Source: Pseudomonas batumici
GTDB lineage: Bacteria > Pseudomonadota > Gammaproteobacteria > Pseudomonadales > Pseudomonadaceae
Assembly: GCF_000820515.1 (NCBI RefSeq)
Contig: NZ_JXDG01000061.1
Coordinates: 62,001 to 126,000 of the forward strand
Direction of reading: 5' to 3'
DNA length: 64,000 nucleotides
Positions 24,135 through 33,040 of this stretch are shown here, one piece after another; the first letter of the stretch is position 1, and each line of letters starts with the position of its first letter. Made by a program: the position numbers and the translations under genes. The notes beneath the pieces were generated by a model, which searched no databases, had not been told where the DNA came from, and saw only the letters and a list, made by a program, of their open reading frames with translations.

Positions 24135-25235
24135 TCAGATCCGGCCCTCGGGCGCATAAGGCGCCGGATCGATGATCGGCTCACGGCCCAGCAACAGATC
24201 GGCAAACAGCTGGCAGGAGGCCGGTGCCAGCACCAGCCCATTGCGATAATGCCCGCAGTTCAGCCACAGCCCCTCGAACCCCGGCACCCGACCGATATAG
24301 GGAACGCCCTCGGGCGAACCCGGGCGTAATCCTGCCCAATGTCCGACCACTTCGGCATCGACCAACGCCGGAATCAACTCGACCGCCGAAGCCTTGAGGC
24401 TTTCCAGCGCCGACGGCGTCGGCGTCTTGTCGAACCCTTCGTGCTCCAGGGTACTGCCCACCAGGATATGCCCGTCGCGCCGTGGAATCGCATAACGGCC
24501 TTTGGCCAGGACCATGCAGGGAAGAAAATCCGAGGCGCACTTGTAGAGAATCATCTGGCCCTTGACCGGTTCCACCGGCAGCGCCAGTCCCAGGCCGCCC
24601 AACAACTCCCCGCTCCAGGCGCCCGCCGACAGCACGACCTGATCGGCACGCAGTTCCCCGGCGGCCGTGCGCACGCCCACCACGCGCTCCCCTTCACGGA
24701 GAAACCCGGCCACTTCGCACTGCTCGCGAATCGTCACATTGGGCAACGCCTGCAAGGCCGCCTTGAGGGACTTCACCAGGCGCGGATTGCGCACATTGGC
24801 GACATTGGCCATGTAGATGGCCCGGGAATAGCCATCGCCCAGCACCGGCACCGCCTCGTGAACCGCCGAGATATCCACCGCGCTCAGGGGACGCCGTTCG
24901 CGCCCGGCCCAGGCCAGGGCCTCGGTTTCGTCGTCCAGGTCGAGCCAGTACAGGCCGGTGGTATGGACCTCGGGATCGACACCCGTGGCGGCGAACAGGC
25001 GTTCGCCCAATTGCGGATAGAAGTCCTGGGACCAGTGCGCCAGGGCCGTGACGGCCGCACTGTAGCGCCACGGGTACAGCGGCGAAACGATACCGCCACC
25101 GGCCCAGGAGGACTCCTGGCCCAGTCCGGAGCGGTCCAGCAACGTCACCTGTTCGACCTCGGCGGCCAGATTGAATGCGGTCAGCAGGCCAATCACGCCG
25201 CCACCGACGATTACCACATGTTGTTGCCTTGCCAT
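24135..25235 (-). CDS. thiO: Glycine oxidase ThiO (FAD-dependent D-amino acid oxidase family)
   Basis: 366 residues. VIVGGGVIGLLTAFNLA at the N-terminus binds FAD, with GLGQESSWAGGGIVSPLYPW next. The C-terminal half has GHILVGSTLEHEGF and LRPGSPEGVPYIG, typical of ThiO. It oxidises glycine to iminoglyoxylate, the thiazole precursor of thiamine. The start at 25235 (MARQQ) is preferred because GGA lies about 8 bases upstream; an ATG 4 codons earlier (25247) is possible. It is convergent with pilR (7-base gap) and 55 bases downstream of the minor-pilin operon, with which it may be co-transcribed. Confidence 0.9.
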   Translation of the reverse strand: MARQQHVVIVGGGVIGLLTAFNLAAEVEQVTLLDRSGLGQESSWAGGGIVSPLYPWRYSAAVTALAHWSQDFYPQLGERLFAATGVDPEVHTTGLYWLDLDDETEALAWAGRERRPLSAVDISAVHEAVPVLGDGYSRAIYMANVANVRNPRLVKSLKAALQALPNVTIREQCEVAGFLREGERVVGVRTAAGELRADQVVLSAGAWSGELLGGLGLALPVEPVKGQMILYKCASDFLPCMVLAKGRYAIPRRDGHILVGSTLEHEGFDKTPTPSALESLKASAVELIPALVDAEVVGHWAGLRPGSPEGVPYIGRVPGFEGLWLNCGHYRNGLVLAPASCQLFADLLLGREPIIDPAPYAPEGRI

Positions 25236-25290
25236 CGCATCATCCAACAGAAAAAGAAACCGGCGCGGACTGCGCCCTGGAAAGCACTGC

Positions 25291-25704
25291 TCAGCGGCTC
25301 CAGCAATCCTTGCTGGTCAAACCCGCGGCAGCCCCTGGATTGGTACGCTGGCCGGTCTGGGTGATGTTGAAACCACCGCACCGGTCACCGACCATCATCG
25401 ACCCGGCCGCCGCAGTCGCCAACAGATTGAAATCCTGGGCATTCAAGGTCGCGGTAATCGTGTAATGGGCATTGCCGGCACTGACCGTCGGTACCGTGGG
25501 CGCCGTCCCCGAGTAGGAACCGTTCTTCGAGTAGAACCGCTCGAGGTTCTGGGTCTGTTCGGACAGCAACCCGGCGATCGCCGAGCGGTGCGTACGCTTC
25601 ACATAGTCGGTGTAAGCGGGATAAGCCACCGCCGTCAGGATACCGACAATGGCCACGACAATCATGAGTTCAATCAAGGTAAAGCCTCTGGAGATTGCTT
25701 GCAT
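25291..25704 (-). CDS. pilE: Minor type IV pilin PilE
   Basis: 137 residues. Short leader MQAISRG cut before FTLIELMIVVAIVGILTAVA, with Glu5. A globular part has NLERFYSKNGSYSG and a C-terminal cysteine pair (GDRC, SKDCWSR). The QNLERFY...GSY pattern is characteristic of PilE. It is the last pilin of the operon, 12 bases after pilX. PilE links the minor-pilin priming complex to PilA in P. aeruginosa. Confidence 0.9.
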   Translation of the reverse strand: MQAISRGFTLIELMIVVAIVGILTAVAYPAYTDYVKRTHRSAIAGLLSEQTQNLERFYSKNGSYSGTAPTVPTVSAGNAHYTITATLNAQDFNLLATAAAGSMMVGDRCGGFNITQTGQRTNPGAAAGLTSKDCWSR

Positions 25705-25716
25705 ACGCCGCCTTCC

Positions 25717-26283
25717 CTATTGAATTTGCCGCCACATGATCCGCCGACTGCCCCCACCGGCCTCACTGGGATTCCCGGCATTGGCCTGGATACTCTCCAC
25801 AATGGATCGCGAATGGCCGCTGATGGCCACCGCGGTCACCCGGTACAAGGTTGCCGAAGTGCCGATCGGCAGGTTGGCCGCCAACACCGTGGCCCCCAGG
25901 TTCTGTACACCGTAGAAACCTTCGCCGGCGGCAATCCAGTTCACACCCGAGACCGCGTTCGTCCCGGCGGCCGACAGGGTGGCGGATTCCACCGGCGGCG
26001 CACAGGTGACGTGGGTCGTACACATCGCCAGGTCGTAGGTCGCTCGCTGCACCGCGCTTTCACCGAGGCGCAGCGCCGCCTCGGCAGCCTGGAACGAGGT
26101 ATTGCGCCAGGTGAGGCTGCCGGCCATCTTTTCCTGCAAGGTCGCATTCTGCATGGAGGAAATACCGATCAGGGTCAGCAGCAACAGGAACACCAGGCTG
26201 ACCAGCAACGTCATGCCGCGCTGCGAGCCGGGCCCGAAACCCGTAGTGCTGAAACCTGTATGGCTTAGAAGCAAGAACGGCAT
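25717..26283 (-). CDS. pilX: Minor type IV pilin PilX
   Basis: 188 residues. Leader ending QRG, then MTLLVSLVFLLLLTLIGISS, the PilX N-terminal helix with Met at position 1 and no Glu5. ATLQEKMAGSLTWRNTSFQAAEAALR is a PilX hallmark. The chain ends RIMWRQIQ. The leader as annotated is long (23 residues); a shorter start is not obvious. It lies 11 bases after pilW. Confidence 0.9.
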   Translation of the reverse strand: MPFLLLSHTGFSTTGFGPGSQRGMTLLVSLVFLLLLTLIGISSMQNATLQEKMAGSLTWRNTSFQAAEAALRLGESAVQRATYDLAMCTTHVTCAPPVESATLSAAGTNAVSGVNWIAAGEGFYGVQNLGATVLAANLPIGTSATLYRVTAVAISGHSRSIVESIQANAGNPSEAGGGSRRIMWRQIQ

Positions 26284-26294
26284 ACAAAGTCCGC

Positions 26295-27005
26295 CTACAA
26301 GAGCCGGTTGCGCAGCGCAGCAACCACGCTGTACTGCTGATCGGCGACTTGGCCGTTCGGATCGTACAAGGTCATTTGCAGGCGCACGCTACGGATGGTT
26401 GCCGGGTCCGCCGGATGGCTGCTGTAGGAACTGACCGCGATAGCGGTCGCCGATGGCGCAATACCGAAGGAGACGCCGAAGCTCCTGACATTGCTCACCA
26501 GCCCGGCCGCCGGGCCGTCTCCGCTGGAGACGGTAATCTGGTTGTTGCGCAACGCATAGATCTGCCTGCGCAAGGGAAAGGCCATTTGCCCAGCAGCCGG
26601 CACGCCCGTTTTCCGGACAGCCGTCGCCGTATTGAGGCAATCGGAGATGATCGTCCAGGCCGGCGTCCCGCCATTGCCACCGATATCGGCGGTCACCAGC
26701 GTCAGGGAATGGCTGGCGCTGCTCCAGGTGATCGGCGTGCTGACAAGGGTCGCGAAATCCGCCGCCGCCGAGGTATCGATGGCGCGGGGGGTCAGGCAGC
26801 CGAACATGCCGACCATCCGGATCTCCTGCACCATCTTGCCGAGGATGAAACGCGCATCCTCCTGCATACCGGCGGCCGTGTTCTGGTTGGAGTAAGTACT
26901 CTTGGCCGCGACGAAGATCTGGGTAATGCCCAATACGACGATCAGCCCCAGGGTGATGGCGATCATCAACTCGATCAGGCCGAAGCCTCTGCAACGACGG
27001 CTCAT
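26295..27005 (-). CDS. pilW: Minor type IV pilin PilW
   Basis: 236 residues. Leader MSRRCRG, then FGLIELMIAITLGLIVVLG. The PilW signature ARFILGKMVQEIRMVGMFGC follows, with CL and DCLN cysteines. PilW is one of the five core minor pilins that prime pilus assembly. Its ATG overlaps the pilV stop (ATGA). Confidence 0.92.
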   Translation of the reverse strand: MSRRCRGFGLIELMIAITLGLIVVLGITQIFVAAKSTYSNQNTAAGMQEDARFILGKMVQEIRMVGMFGCLTPRAIDTSAAADFATLVSTPITWSSASHSLTLVTADIGGNGGTPAWTIISDCLNTATAVRKTGVPAAGQMAFPLRRQIYALRNNQITVSSGDGPAAGLVSNVRSFGVSFGIAPSATAIAVSSYSSHPADPATIRSVRLQMTLYDPNGQVADQQYSVVAALRNRLL

Positions 27006-27472
27006 GGCGTGACGACCGGATCGACTGCAACGCGGCTATTGAGCACGAAAGTGACATTCGGCGTAGCGGCGTCGGTCATGTTGTCGGCCCGTTGGTCACT
27101 CCAGCCGATGGTGATGGTGACAGCCCTCCCGTTCACCTCAATCCTCCCCGTCCCGGAAGCTCCGGCGAAGTGGCCGATGCTGGTCTTGAAGTCATGGAAA
27201 TCCACATCCCGCGCCATAGTCGAACCGGCCGTGGCGGTGACACTCCCCAGGCCGGCCAGGGAATAGTCCGCATCCGGGTTGGCGCGGATACGGTCCATCA
27301 TGTCGTAGGCAATGAAACTGGCCTGGGTTCTCATCTTCGAGCTGTCCGTGTAGATCAGCGCATTGAGCTGAATCGCCGCCGCGCCCAGCACGCCGACGGC
27401 AAGGATCAGCACCGAGATCAGCACCTCAACCAGCGTCATCCCTGACTGCTTCCCGCTCCTCGCCCACCTCAT
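27002..27472 (-). CDS. pilV: Minor type IV pilin PilV
   Basis: 156 residues from the ATG at 27472 (GGAG about 8 bases upstream; a TTG two codons earlier is less likely). Leader ends KQSG, then MTLVEVLISVLILAVGVLG and AAIQLNALIY, and FIAYDMMDRIRANPDA, which is typical of PilV. First gene of the minus-strand minor-pilin operon. Confidence 0.92.
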   Translation of the reverse strand: MRWARSGKQSGMTLVEVLISVLILAVGVLGAAAIQLNALIYTDSSKMRTQASFIAYDMMDRIRANPDADYSLAGLGSVTATAGSTMARDVDFHDFKTSIGHFAGASGTGRIEVNGRAVTITIGWSDQRADNMTDAATPNVTFVLNSRVAVDPVVTP

Positions 27473-27502
27473 CAGCAACTCCCACCCAACAGGACCCGAC
27501 CA

Positions 27503-27531
27503 TTAAAACCGTGGATGCCATCGACTATAAC
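27503..27531 (+). promoter_or_regulatory. Probable promoter of the fimT-like gene
   Basis: TTAAAA (27503-27508), 17-base spacer, TATAAC (27526-27531), on the plus strand. It lies in the divergent region between pilV and the fimT-like gene; the pilV promoter must share this space. Confidence 0.45.
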
Positions 27532-27634
27532 TAGCGGTGCAACCCAAGACATTCCTCATCAGGATGGATGGTTGTTTTCTCAGGACCGGCGCCCGGAGCG
27601 CGCCGAAACACCCAGTCTCCAGGAGGGAGCCCAG

Positions 27635-28180
27635 ATGGATCAGAAAGGATTCAGCCTTGTTCAGCTGCTGATCGGCCTCGCCGTCATCGGCATGCTTGCC
27701 CGACTCGCCAGCCCGGCCTTCAGTGAACTGATCGCCTCGCAGCGTCGCCAGGTGAGCGCCAATGAGCTGGCAAATGGCATGCAACTGGCGAGAACCGAGG
27801 CGGTTCTACGTCAGCAGGATGTCGTCATGCATGCCCTGGAAGAAGATTGGAGTCGCGGCTGGCGGATCATCGTCGACCGCAGCGGACAAGGTCACCTGGA
27901 CCCGGACAACCCGGTGCTGGTTGAACGACGCAGCCATGGACTGACACCGATCAAAGGCAACCTATGGCTCCAGGAGTTTGTCCGCTTCACCGCTATCGGA
28001 TCGCTCAACCCGAACAACAGTGCATCGATGGGTGGGACACTGCATATCTGCGCCACGGACCGCCCCATCAGCCATCATCAGGTGGTGCTGGCTGCAACGG
28101 GACGGATCAGGCTCGAAAAACGGGAAATGCCAGAGGCGCTGTGCGCCTCCGCAGGCTTACAGCAGGGAGCGAACGCGTAA
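27635..28180 (+). CDS. FimT/FimU-type pseudopilin (GspH family)
   Basis: 181 residues, start at ATG 27635 behind AGGAGGG. Leader MDQKG then FSLVQLLIGLAVIGMLARLA; Gln replaces the usual Glu5 (FSLVQ instead of FTLIE). The GspH/FimT body has ANELANGMQLARTEAVLRQ and WSRGWRIIVD, with GTLHIC near the end. It is on the opposite strand from the other minor pilins, unlike the single-strand fimU-pilVWX order of P. aeruginosa. It could supply FimU function or act as FimT in DNA uptake; sequence alone does not decide. Its last 24 bases overlap the ispH 3' end. Confidence 0.8.
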   Translation: MDQKGFSLVQLLIGLAVIGMLARLASPAFSELIASQRRQVSANELANGMQLARTEAVLRQQDVVMHALEEDWSRGWRIIVDRSGQGHLDPDNPVLVERRSHGLTPIKGNLWLQEFVRFTAIGSLNPNNSASMGGTLHICATDRPISHHQVVLAATGRIRLEKREMPEALCASAGLQQGANA

Positions 28181-29104
28181 TTCCTTGGGCATGGAGAAGG
28201 TGACGTTCTCCTCGCGACCGGCCAGTTCATCGGCACCGGTCGCACCCCAGGCCTGGAGCTGCTGGATCACGCCACGCACCAGTACTTCCGGCGCCGAGGC
28301 GCCGGCGGTGATGCCGATCTGCTCGACCCCGTCGAACCAGCTGCGCTGCAGGTCTTCAGCGCCGTCGATCAGGTAGGCCGGTGTCGACATGCGCTCGGCC
28401 AGCTCGCGCAGGCGATTGGAATTGGAGCTGTTCGGGCTGCCCACCACCAACACCACATCGCACTCGTCCGCCAGTTGCTTGACCGCGTCCTGGCGGTTCT
28501 GCGTGGCGTAGCAGATGTCGTCCTTGCGCGGTCCGCCGATGGCCGGGAAGCGCGCCCGCAGGGCATCGATGACGCGGCTGGTGTCGTCCATGGACAGGGT
28601 GGTCTGGGTCACGAACGCCAGTTTGTCCGGGTTGCGCACCTGCAAGGCGGCGACGTCTTTCTCGTCCTCCACCAGATAGATCGCACCGCCGTTGCTGTCG
28701 TCGTACTGGCCCATGGTGCCTTCGACTTCCGGGTGGCCGGCGTGGCCGATCAGGATGCATTCACGGCCGTCGCGGCTGTAGCGCGCCACTTCGATGTGCA
28801 CCTTGGTCACCAGCGGGCAGGTGGCGTCGAACACTTTCAGGCCACGCCCCGAGGCTTCCGTGCGCACGGCCTGGGAAACGCCGTGGGCACTGAAGATCAC
28901 GATCACGTCATCCGGTACCTGGTCCAGCTCTTCGACGAAGATGGCGCCACGGGCGCGCAGGTCTTCGACGACGAATTTGTTGTGGACCACTTCATGGCGC
29001 ACGTAGATCGGCGGGCCGAAGACTTCCAGGGCCCGGTTGACGATTTCGATCGCCCGGTCCACGCCGGCGCAGAAGCCACGGGGGTTGGCGAGTTTGATGT
29101 GCAT
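28157..29104 (-). CDS. ispH: 4-hydroxy-3-methylbut-2-enyl diphosphate reductase IspH
   Basis: 315 residues. The three iron-sulfur cysteines are in NPRGFCAGVDRA (Cys12), FDATCPLVTKVH (Cys96) and DDICYATQNRQ (near 197). SPNSSNSNRL is the conserved substrate loop. It is the last step of the MEP isoprenoid pathway, making IPP and DMAPP. It is the final gene of the murJ-ribF-ileS-lspA-slpA-ispH series and is separated from slpA by a REP pair. Confidence 0.97.
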   Translation of the reverse strand: MHIKLANPRGFCAGVDRAIEIVNRALEVFGPPIYVRHEVVHNKFVVEDLRARGAIFVEELDQVPDDVIVIFSAHGVSQAVRTEASGRGLKVFDATCPLVTKVHIEVARYSRDGRECILIGHAGHPEVEGTMGQYDDSNGGAIYLVEDEKDVAALQVRNPDKLAFVTQTTLSMDDTSRVIDALRARFPAIGGPRKDDICYATQNRQDAVKQLADECDVVLVVGSPNSSNSNRLRELAERMSTPAYLIDGAEDLQRSWFDGVEQIGITAGASAPEVLVRGVIQQLQAWGATGADELAGREENVTFSMPKELRVRSLL

Positions 29105-29160
29105 GCTGTGCCTCGTGTCTTGCGCGCAAGGATTGAATCGTTGGACCGCTGGGGCGGTCT

Positions 29161-29252
29161 ATCGCCGGCAAGCCGGCTCCTACAGGGGGTCGGTGCCGTA
29201 CGTAACATCTGTGTACGCCCCCCACCCTGTAGGAGCAAGCTTGCTCGCGATG
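29161..29252. repeat. REP pair, inward GTAGGAGC ends
   Basis: ATCGCCGGCAAGCCGGCTCC and TACAGGG, then CCCTGTAGGAGC and AAGCTTGCTCGCGATG at 29225-29252. The arms differ (CCGG versus CAAG/CTTG cores) and the ends point inward, opposite to most copies in the window. Confidence 0.88.
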
Positions 29253-29255
29253 CTC

Positions 29256-29708
29256 TTAAAGCGCCTTGACCTCGATGATCTCGACATCGAAGGTCAGGGT
29301 CTTGCCCGCCAGCGGGTGGTTGAAGTCGACGGTCACCTGGGTGTCGTCGAACGCCTTCACCACACCGGGCAGCTCGGTATTGGCCGCATCGTTGAAGATC
29401 ACCAGCAAGCCTTCCGACAGCTCCATGTCCTGGAACTGCGAACGCGGCATGACCTGCACATTCTGCGGGTTCGGCTGGCCGAAGGCATTTTCCGGGGCCA
29501 CGGTCAGCTGGCGCTTGTCACCGGCCTTGAAACCGAACAGCGCCGCCTCGAAGCCCGGCAGCAGGTTGCCGTCGCCGACCTTGAAGGTCGCCGGCGCCTT
29601 GTCGAAGGTGCTGTCGACGGTATCGCCGTTTTCCAGGTGCAAGGCGAAATGCAAGGTGACCTGGGTGTTCTGACCGATGCGTTGCTCAGCCACTGCGTGT
29701 TCAGTCAT
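29256..29708 (-). CDS. fkpB: FKBP-type peptidyl-prolyl isomerase, SlpA/FkpB type
   Basis: 150 residues. Short FKBP domain with GDTVDSTFDKAPATFKVGDG and LLPGFEAALFGF, an inserted flap, and VDFNHPLAGKTLTFDVEI near the C-terminus, which is the SlyD/FkpB pattern. No metal-binding tail as in SlyD. It overlaps lspA by 8 bases and precedes ispH, the same order as E. coli lspA-fkpB-ispH. Confidence 0.93.
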   Translation of the reverse strand: MTEHAVAEQRIGQNTQVTLHFALHLENGDTVDSTFDKAPATFKVGDGNLLPGFEAALFGFKAGDKRQLTVAPENAFGQPNPQNVQVMPRSQFQDMELSEGLLVIFNDAANTELPGVVKAFDDTQVTVDFNHPLAGKTLTFDVEIIEVKAL

Positions 29709-30216
29709 GAACGGGTTCTCCGGACTTTTTGCTCTTGAACATATCCAGCGCCAGCATCACCGCGCCCACGCTGATGGCGCTGTCGGCAAAGTTGAACGCC
29801 GGGAAGTACCAGCGGTTCTGCCAGTGCACCAGGACGAAGTCGATCACATGGCCCAGGGCCATGCGGTCATACAGGTTGCCCAGGGCACCGCCGAGCACCA
29901 GCGTCAGCGCAATCGCCAGCCAGGTTTCGTTGCGTCCCAGGCGTTTGAGCCAGACCACCAGCACGGCACTGACCACGACGGCGATCAGCGCGAACAACCA
30001 ACGCTGCCAGCCGGAGCTTTCCGCCAGGAAGCTGAACGCCGCGCCGGTGTTGTAGGCCAGGGTCCAGCTGAAGTAATCGGGGATGACCACGATCTGCTGG
30101 TACAGGGTCAGCGAACTGGCGAAGTGGAACTTGCTGGCCTGGTCGATGACCAGGACCAGCACGCTCAACCACAACCAGCCCAGGCGGCCGAAACGGCCTG
30201 CACTGGCATTAGGCAT
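29701..30216 (-). CDS. lspA: Lipoprotein signal peptidase (SPase II)
   Basis: 171 residues, four membrane spans. Conserved motifs VIDQASK, NTGAAFSFLA, GGALGNLYDR, GHVIDFV and NFADSAIS; the Asp in VIDF and the Asp in FADS are the catalytic pair. It cleaves prolipoprotein signal peptides before the lipid-modified Cys, for example those of BamD and the 607-residue lipoprotein in this window. The ATG at 30216 overlaps the ileS stop by 8 bases. Confidence 0.96.
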   Translation of the reverse strand: MPNASAGRFGRLGWLWLSVLVLVIDQASKFHFASSLTLYQQIVVIPDYFSWTLAYNTGAAFSFLAESSGWQRWLFALIAVVVSAVLVVWLKRLGRNETWLAIALTLVLGGALGNLYDRMALGHVIDFVLVHWQNRWYFPAFNFADSAISVGAVMLALDMFKSKKSGEPVHD

Positions 30217-33040
30217 AGTGACGCACCTCGCCTTCGCCGCTGATGTTGTCCACGCAACGACCGCAGATTTCCGGATGCTCCGGGTTGACCCCGACGTCCT
30301 CGCGGTGATGCCAGCAACGGCCGCACTTGGCATGGGCGGACTTGACCACCTTGAGCTTCAGGCCGGCCACTTCGGTGACCACCGCATCCGCCGGGGCCAG
30401 CGCCAACGGCGCAACGGTCGCGGTGGAGGTGATCAGCACGAAACGCAGTTCGTTGCTCAATTTGCCCAGGTCGGCAACCAGCGCCTCCTCGGCGAACAGG
30501 GTCACTTCGGCCTGCAGGTTGCCGCCGATGGCCTTGGCCGCCCGCAGGTTCTCCATCTCCTTGTTGACCGCGACCTTGACCGCCATGATCCGCTCCCAGT
30601 AGTCACGATCCAGCTCGAAGCCTTCCGGCAGCTCGCTGAGACCTTCATACCAGGTGTTGAGCATCACCGATTCGTTGCGCTCGCCCGGCAGGTACTGCCA
30701 CAGCTCGTCGGCGGTGAAGGCCAGGATCGGCGCGATCCAGCGCACCAGCGCTTCGCTGATGTGGAACAGCGCGGTCTGGCAGGAACGCCGGGCCTTGCTG
30801 TCGGCGCCGGTGGTGTACTGGCGGTCCTTGATGATGTCGAGGTAGAAACCGCCCAGCTCCTGCACGCAGAAGTTGTGCACCTTGGAGTAGACGTTCCAGA
30901 AACGGTATTCAGCGTAATGCAGTTCCAGCTCGCGTTGCAGCAGCAGCGCGCGGTCCACGGCCCAGCGGTCCAGGGCGAGCATCTCCTCGGCCGGCAGCAG
31001 GTCGCTGGCCGGGTTGAAGCCGCTCAGGTTGGAGAGCAGGAAACGCGCGGTGTTGCGGATCCGCCGGTAGGCGTCGGCGCTGCGTTGCAGGATCTGGTCG
31101 GACACCGCCATCTCGCCCGAGTAGTCGGTCGAGGCCACCCACAGGCGCATGATGTCGGCGCCCAGGGTGTCGTTGACTTTCTGCGGCGCGATCACGTTGC
31201 CCAGGGACTTGGACATCTTGCGACCGGCCTCGTCGACGGTGAAGCCGTGGGTCAGCAGTTCGCGGTACGGCGCGTGGTCGTCGATGGCGCAACCGGTCAG
31301 CAGGGAGGAGTGGAACCAGCCGCGATGCTGGTCCGAACCTTCCAGGTACAGGTCGGCGCGTGGACCGCTCTCGTGGCCGACCGGGTGCGAACCGCGCAGT
31401 ACGTGCCAGTGGGTGGTCCCGGAGTCGAACCAGACGTCGAGGGTGTCGCTGATCTTGTCGTACAGCGGCGCTTCGTCGCCCAGCAGCTCGGCGGCGTCCA
31501 TCTTGAACCAGGCCTCGATGCCTTCGACTTCGACGCGCTGGGCAACGACTTCCATCAGCTCGACAGTGCGCGGGTGCAGCTCGCCGCTTTCCTTGTTGAG
31601 GAAGAACGGGATCGGCACGCCCCAGTTGCGCTGACGGGAGATGCACCAGTCCGGACGGTTGGCGATCATCGAGTGCAGGCGCGCCTGGCCCCAGGCCGGA
31701 ATGAACTGGGTGTGCTCGATGGCACTGAGCGCGCGCTCACGCAGGGTGTCGCCAGCCACCGGGGCCTTGTCCATGCCGATGAACCACTGCGCGGTGGCGC
31801 GGTAGATCAGCGGGGTCTTGTGGCGCCAGCAGTGCATGTAGCTGTGGCTGATGGTTTCGGTGTGCAGCAGGGAGCCGACTTCGGCCAGCTTGTCGACGAT
31901 GGCCGGGTTGGCCTTGAAGATGAACTGGCCGCCGAAGAACCCCAGGGACTCGGCATAGACGCCATTGCTCTGCACCGGATTGAGGATGTCATCGTTGACC
32001 AGCCCGTACTGCTTGCAGATCTTGAAGTCGTCCTCGCCGTAGGCCGGGGAGCAATGCACGATGCCGGTACCGGCGCCCAGTTCGACGTAGTCGGCCAGGT
32101 ACACCGGCGACAGGCGGTCATAGAACGGGTGACGGAAGTTGATCAGTTCCAGGGCCTGGCCCTTGGCAATCGCGAGCACCGAACCTTCCAGCTTGTAGCG
32201 CGCCAGGCACGCCTCCACCAGCTCTTCGGCCAGCACCAGCAACCGGTCGCCGACATCCACCAGGGCGTAGTTGAATTCGGGGTGAACGTTCAGCGCCTGG
32301 TTGGCCGGGATGGTCCACGGGGTGGTGGTCCAGATCACGATCTGCGCCGGCTTGGCCAGCGCCGGCAGGCCGAAGGCGGCGGCCAGCTTGTCCTGGTCGG
32401 CAATCGGGAAACCAACGTCGATGGTCGGGGACTTCTTGTCCTGGTATTCGACTTCGGCTTCAGCCAGGGCCGAAGCGCAATCGAAGCACCAGTTCACCGG
32501 CTTGAGGCCCTTGAACACGAAGCCGCCCTTGACGATTTCGGCCAGGGCGCGGATTTCACCGGCCTCGTTCTTGAAGTCCATGGTCTTGTAGGGGTTGGCG
32601 AAGTCGCCCAGCACGCCCAGGCGGATGAACTCGGACTTCTGCCCTTCGATCTGCTCGGTGGCGTAGGCGCGGCACAGTTCGCGGGTCTTGTCCGCGCTCA
32701 GGTTCTTGCCGTGGGTCACTTCGACCTTGTGTTCGATCGGCAGGCCATGGCAGTCCCAACCCGGCACATAAGGGGCATCGAAGCCGGCCAGGGTCTTGGA
32801 ACGGATGATCATGTCCTTGAGAATCTTGTTCAGCGCATGACCGATGTGAATCGTGCCGTTGGCATACGGAGGACCGTCGTGAAGAATGAACTTCGGACGA
32901 TCCTTGCCAATCTCGCGCAACTTCCCGTACAGGCCAATGCTGTCCCAGCGCTGCAGAATCTGCGGTTCGCGCTGTGGCAGGCCGGCCTTCATCGGGAAGG
33001 CGGTGTCCGGGAGGTTAAGCGTGGCTTTGTAGTCGGTCAT
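30209..33040 (-). CDS. ileS: Isoleucyl-tRNA synthetase
   Basis: 943 residues, class I synthetase. HIGH motif in YANGTIHIGHALNK (near 60), a CP1 editing domain, KMSKS in GRKMSKSLGN (near 605), an anticodon-binding domain, and a C-terminal zinc site CGRCWHH...CGRC. It charges tRNA-Ile. The start overlaps the ribF stop (ATGA). Confidence 0.98.
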   Translation of the reverse strand: MTDYKATLNLPDTAFPMKAGLPQREPQILQRWDSIGLYGKLREIGKDRPKFILHDGPPYANGTIHIGHALNKILKDMIIRSKTLAGFDAPYVPGWDCHGLPIEHKVEVTHGKNLSADKTRELCRAYATEQIEGQKSEFIRLGVLGDFANPYKTMDFKNEAGEIRALAEIVKGGFVFKGLKPVNWCFDCASALAEAEVEYQDKKSPTIDVGFPIADQDKLAAAFGLPALAKPAQIVIWTTTPWTIPANQALNVHPEFNYALVDVGDRLLVLAEELVEACLARYKLEGSVLAIAKGQALELINFRHPFYDRLSPVYLADYVELGAGTGIVHCSPAYGEDDFKICKQYGLVNDDILNPVQSNGVYAESLGFFGGQFIFKANPAIVDKLAEVGSLLHTETISHSYMHCWRHKTPLIYRATAQWFIGMDKAPVAGDTLRERALSAIEHTQFIPAWGQARLHSMIANRPDWCISRQRNWGVPIPFFLNKESGELHPRTVELMEVVAQRVEVEGIEAWFKMDAAELLGDEAPLYDKISDTLDVWFDSGTTHWHVLRGSHPVGHESGPRADLYLEGSDQHRGWFHSSLLTGCAIDDHAPYRELLTHGFTVDEAGRKMSKSLGNVIAPQKVNDTLGADIMRLWVASTDYSGEMAVSDQILQRSADAYRRIRNTARFLLSNLSGFNPASDLLPAEEMLALDRWAVDRALLLQRELELHYAEYRFWNVYSKVHNFCVQELGGFYLDIIKDRQYTTGADSKARRSCQTALFHISEALVRWIAPILAFTADELWQYLPGERNESVMLNTWYEGLSELPEGFELDRDYWERIMAVKVAVNKEMENLRAAKAIGGNLQAEVTLFAEEALVADLGKLSNELRFVLITSTATVAPLALAPADAVVTEVAGLKLKVVKSAHAKCGRCWHHREDVGVNPEHPEICGRCVDNISGEGEVRHYA

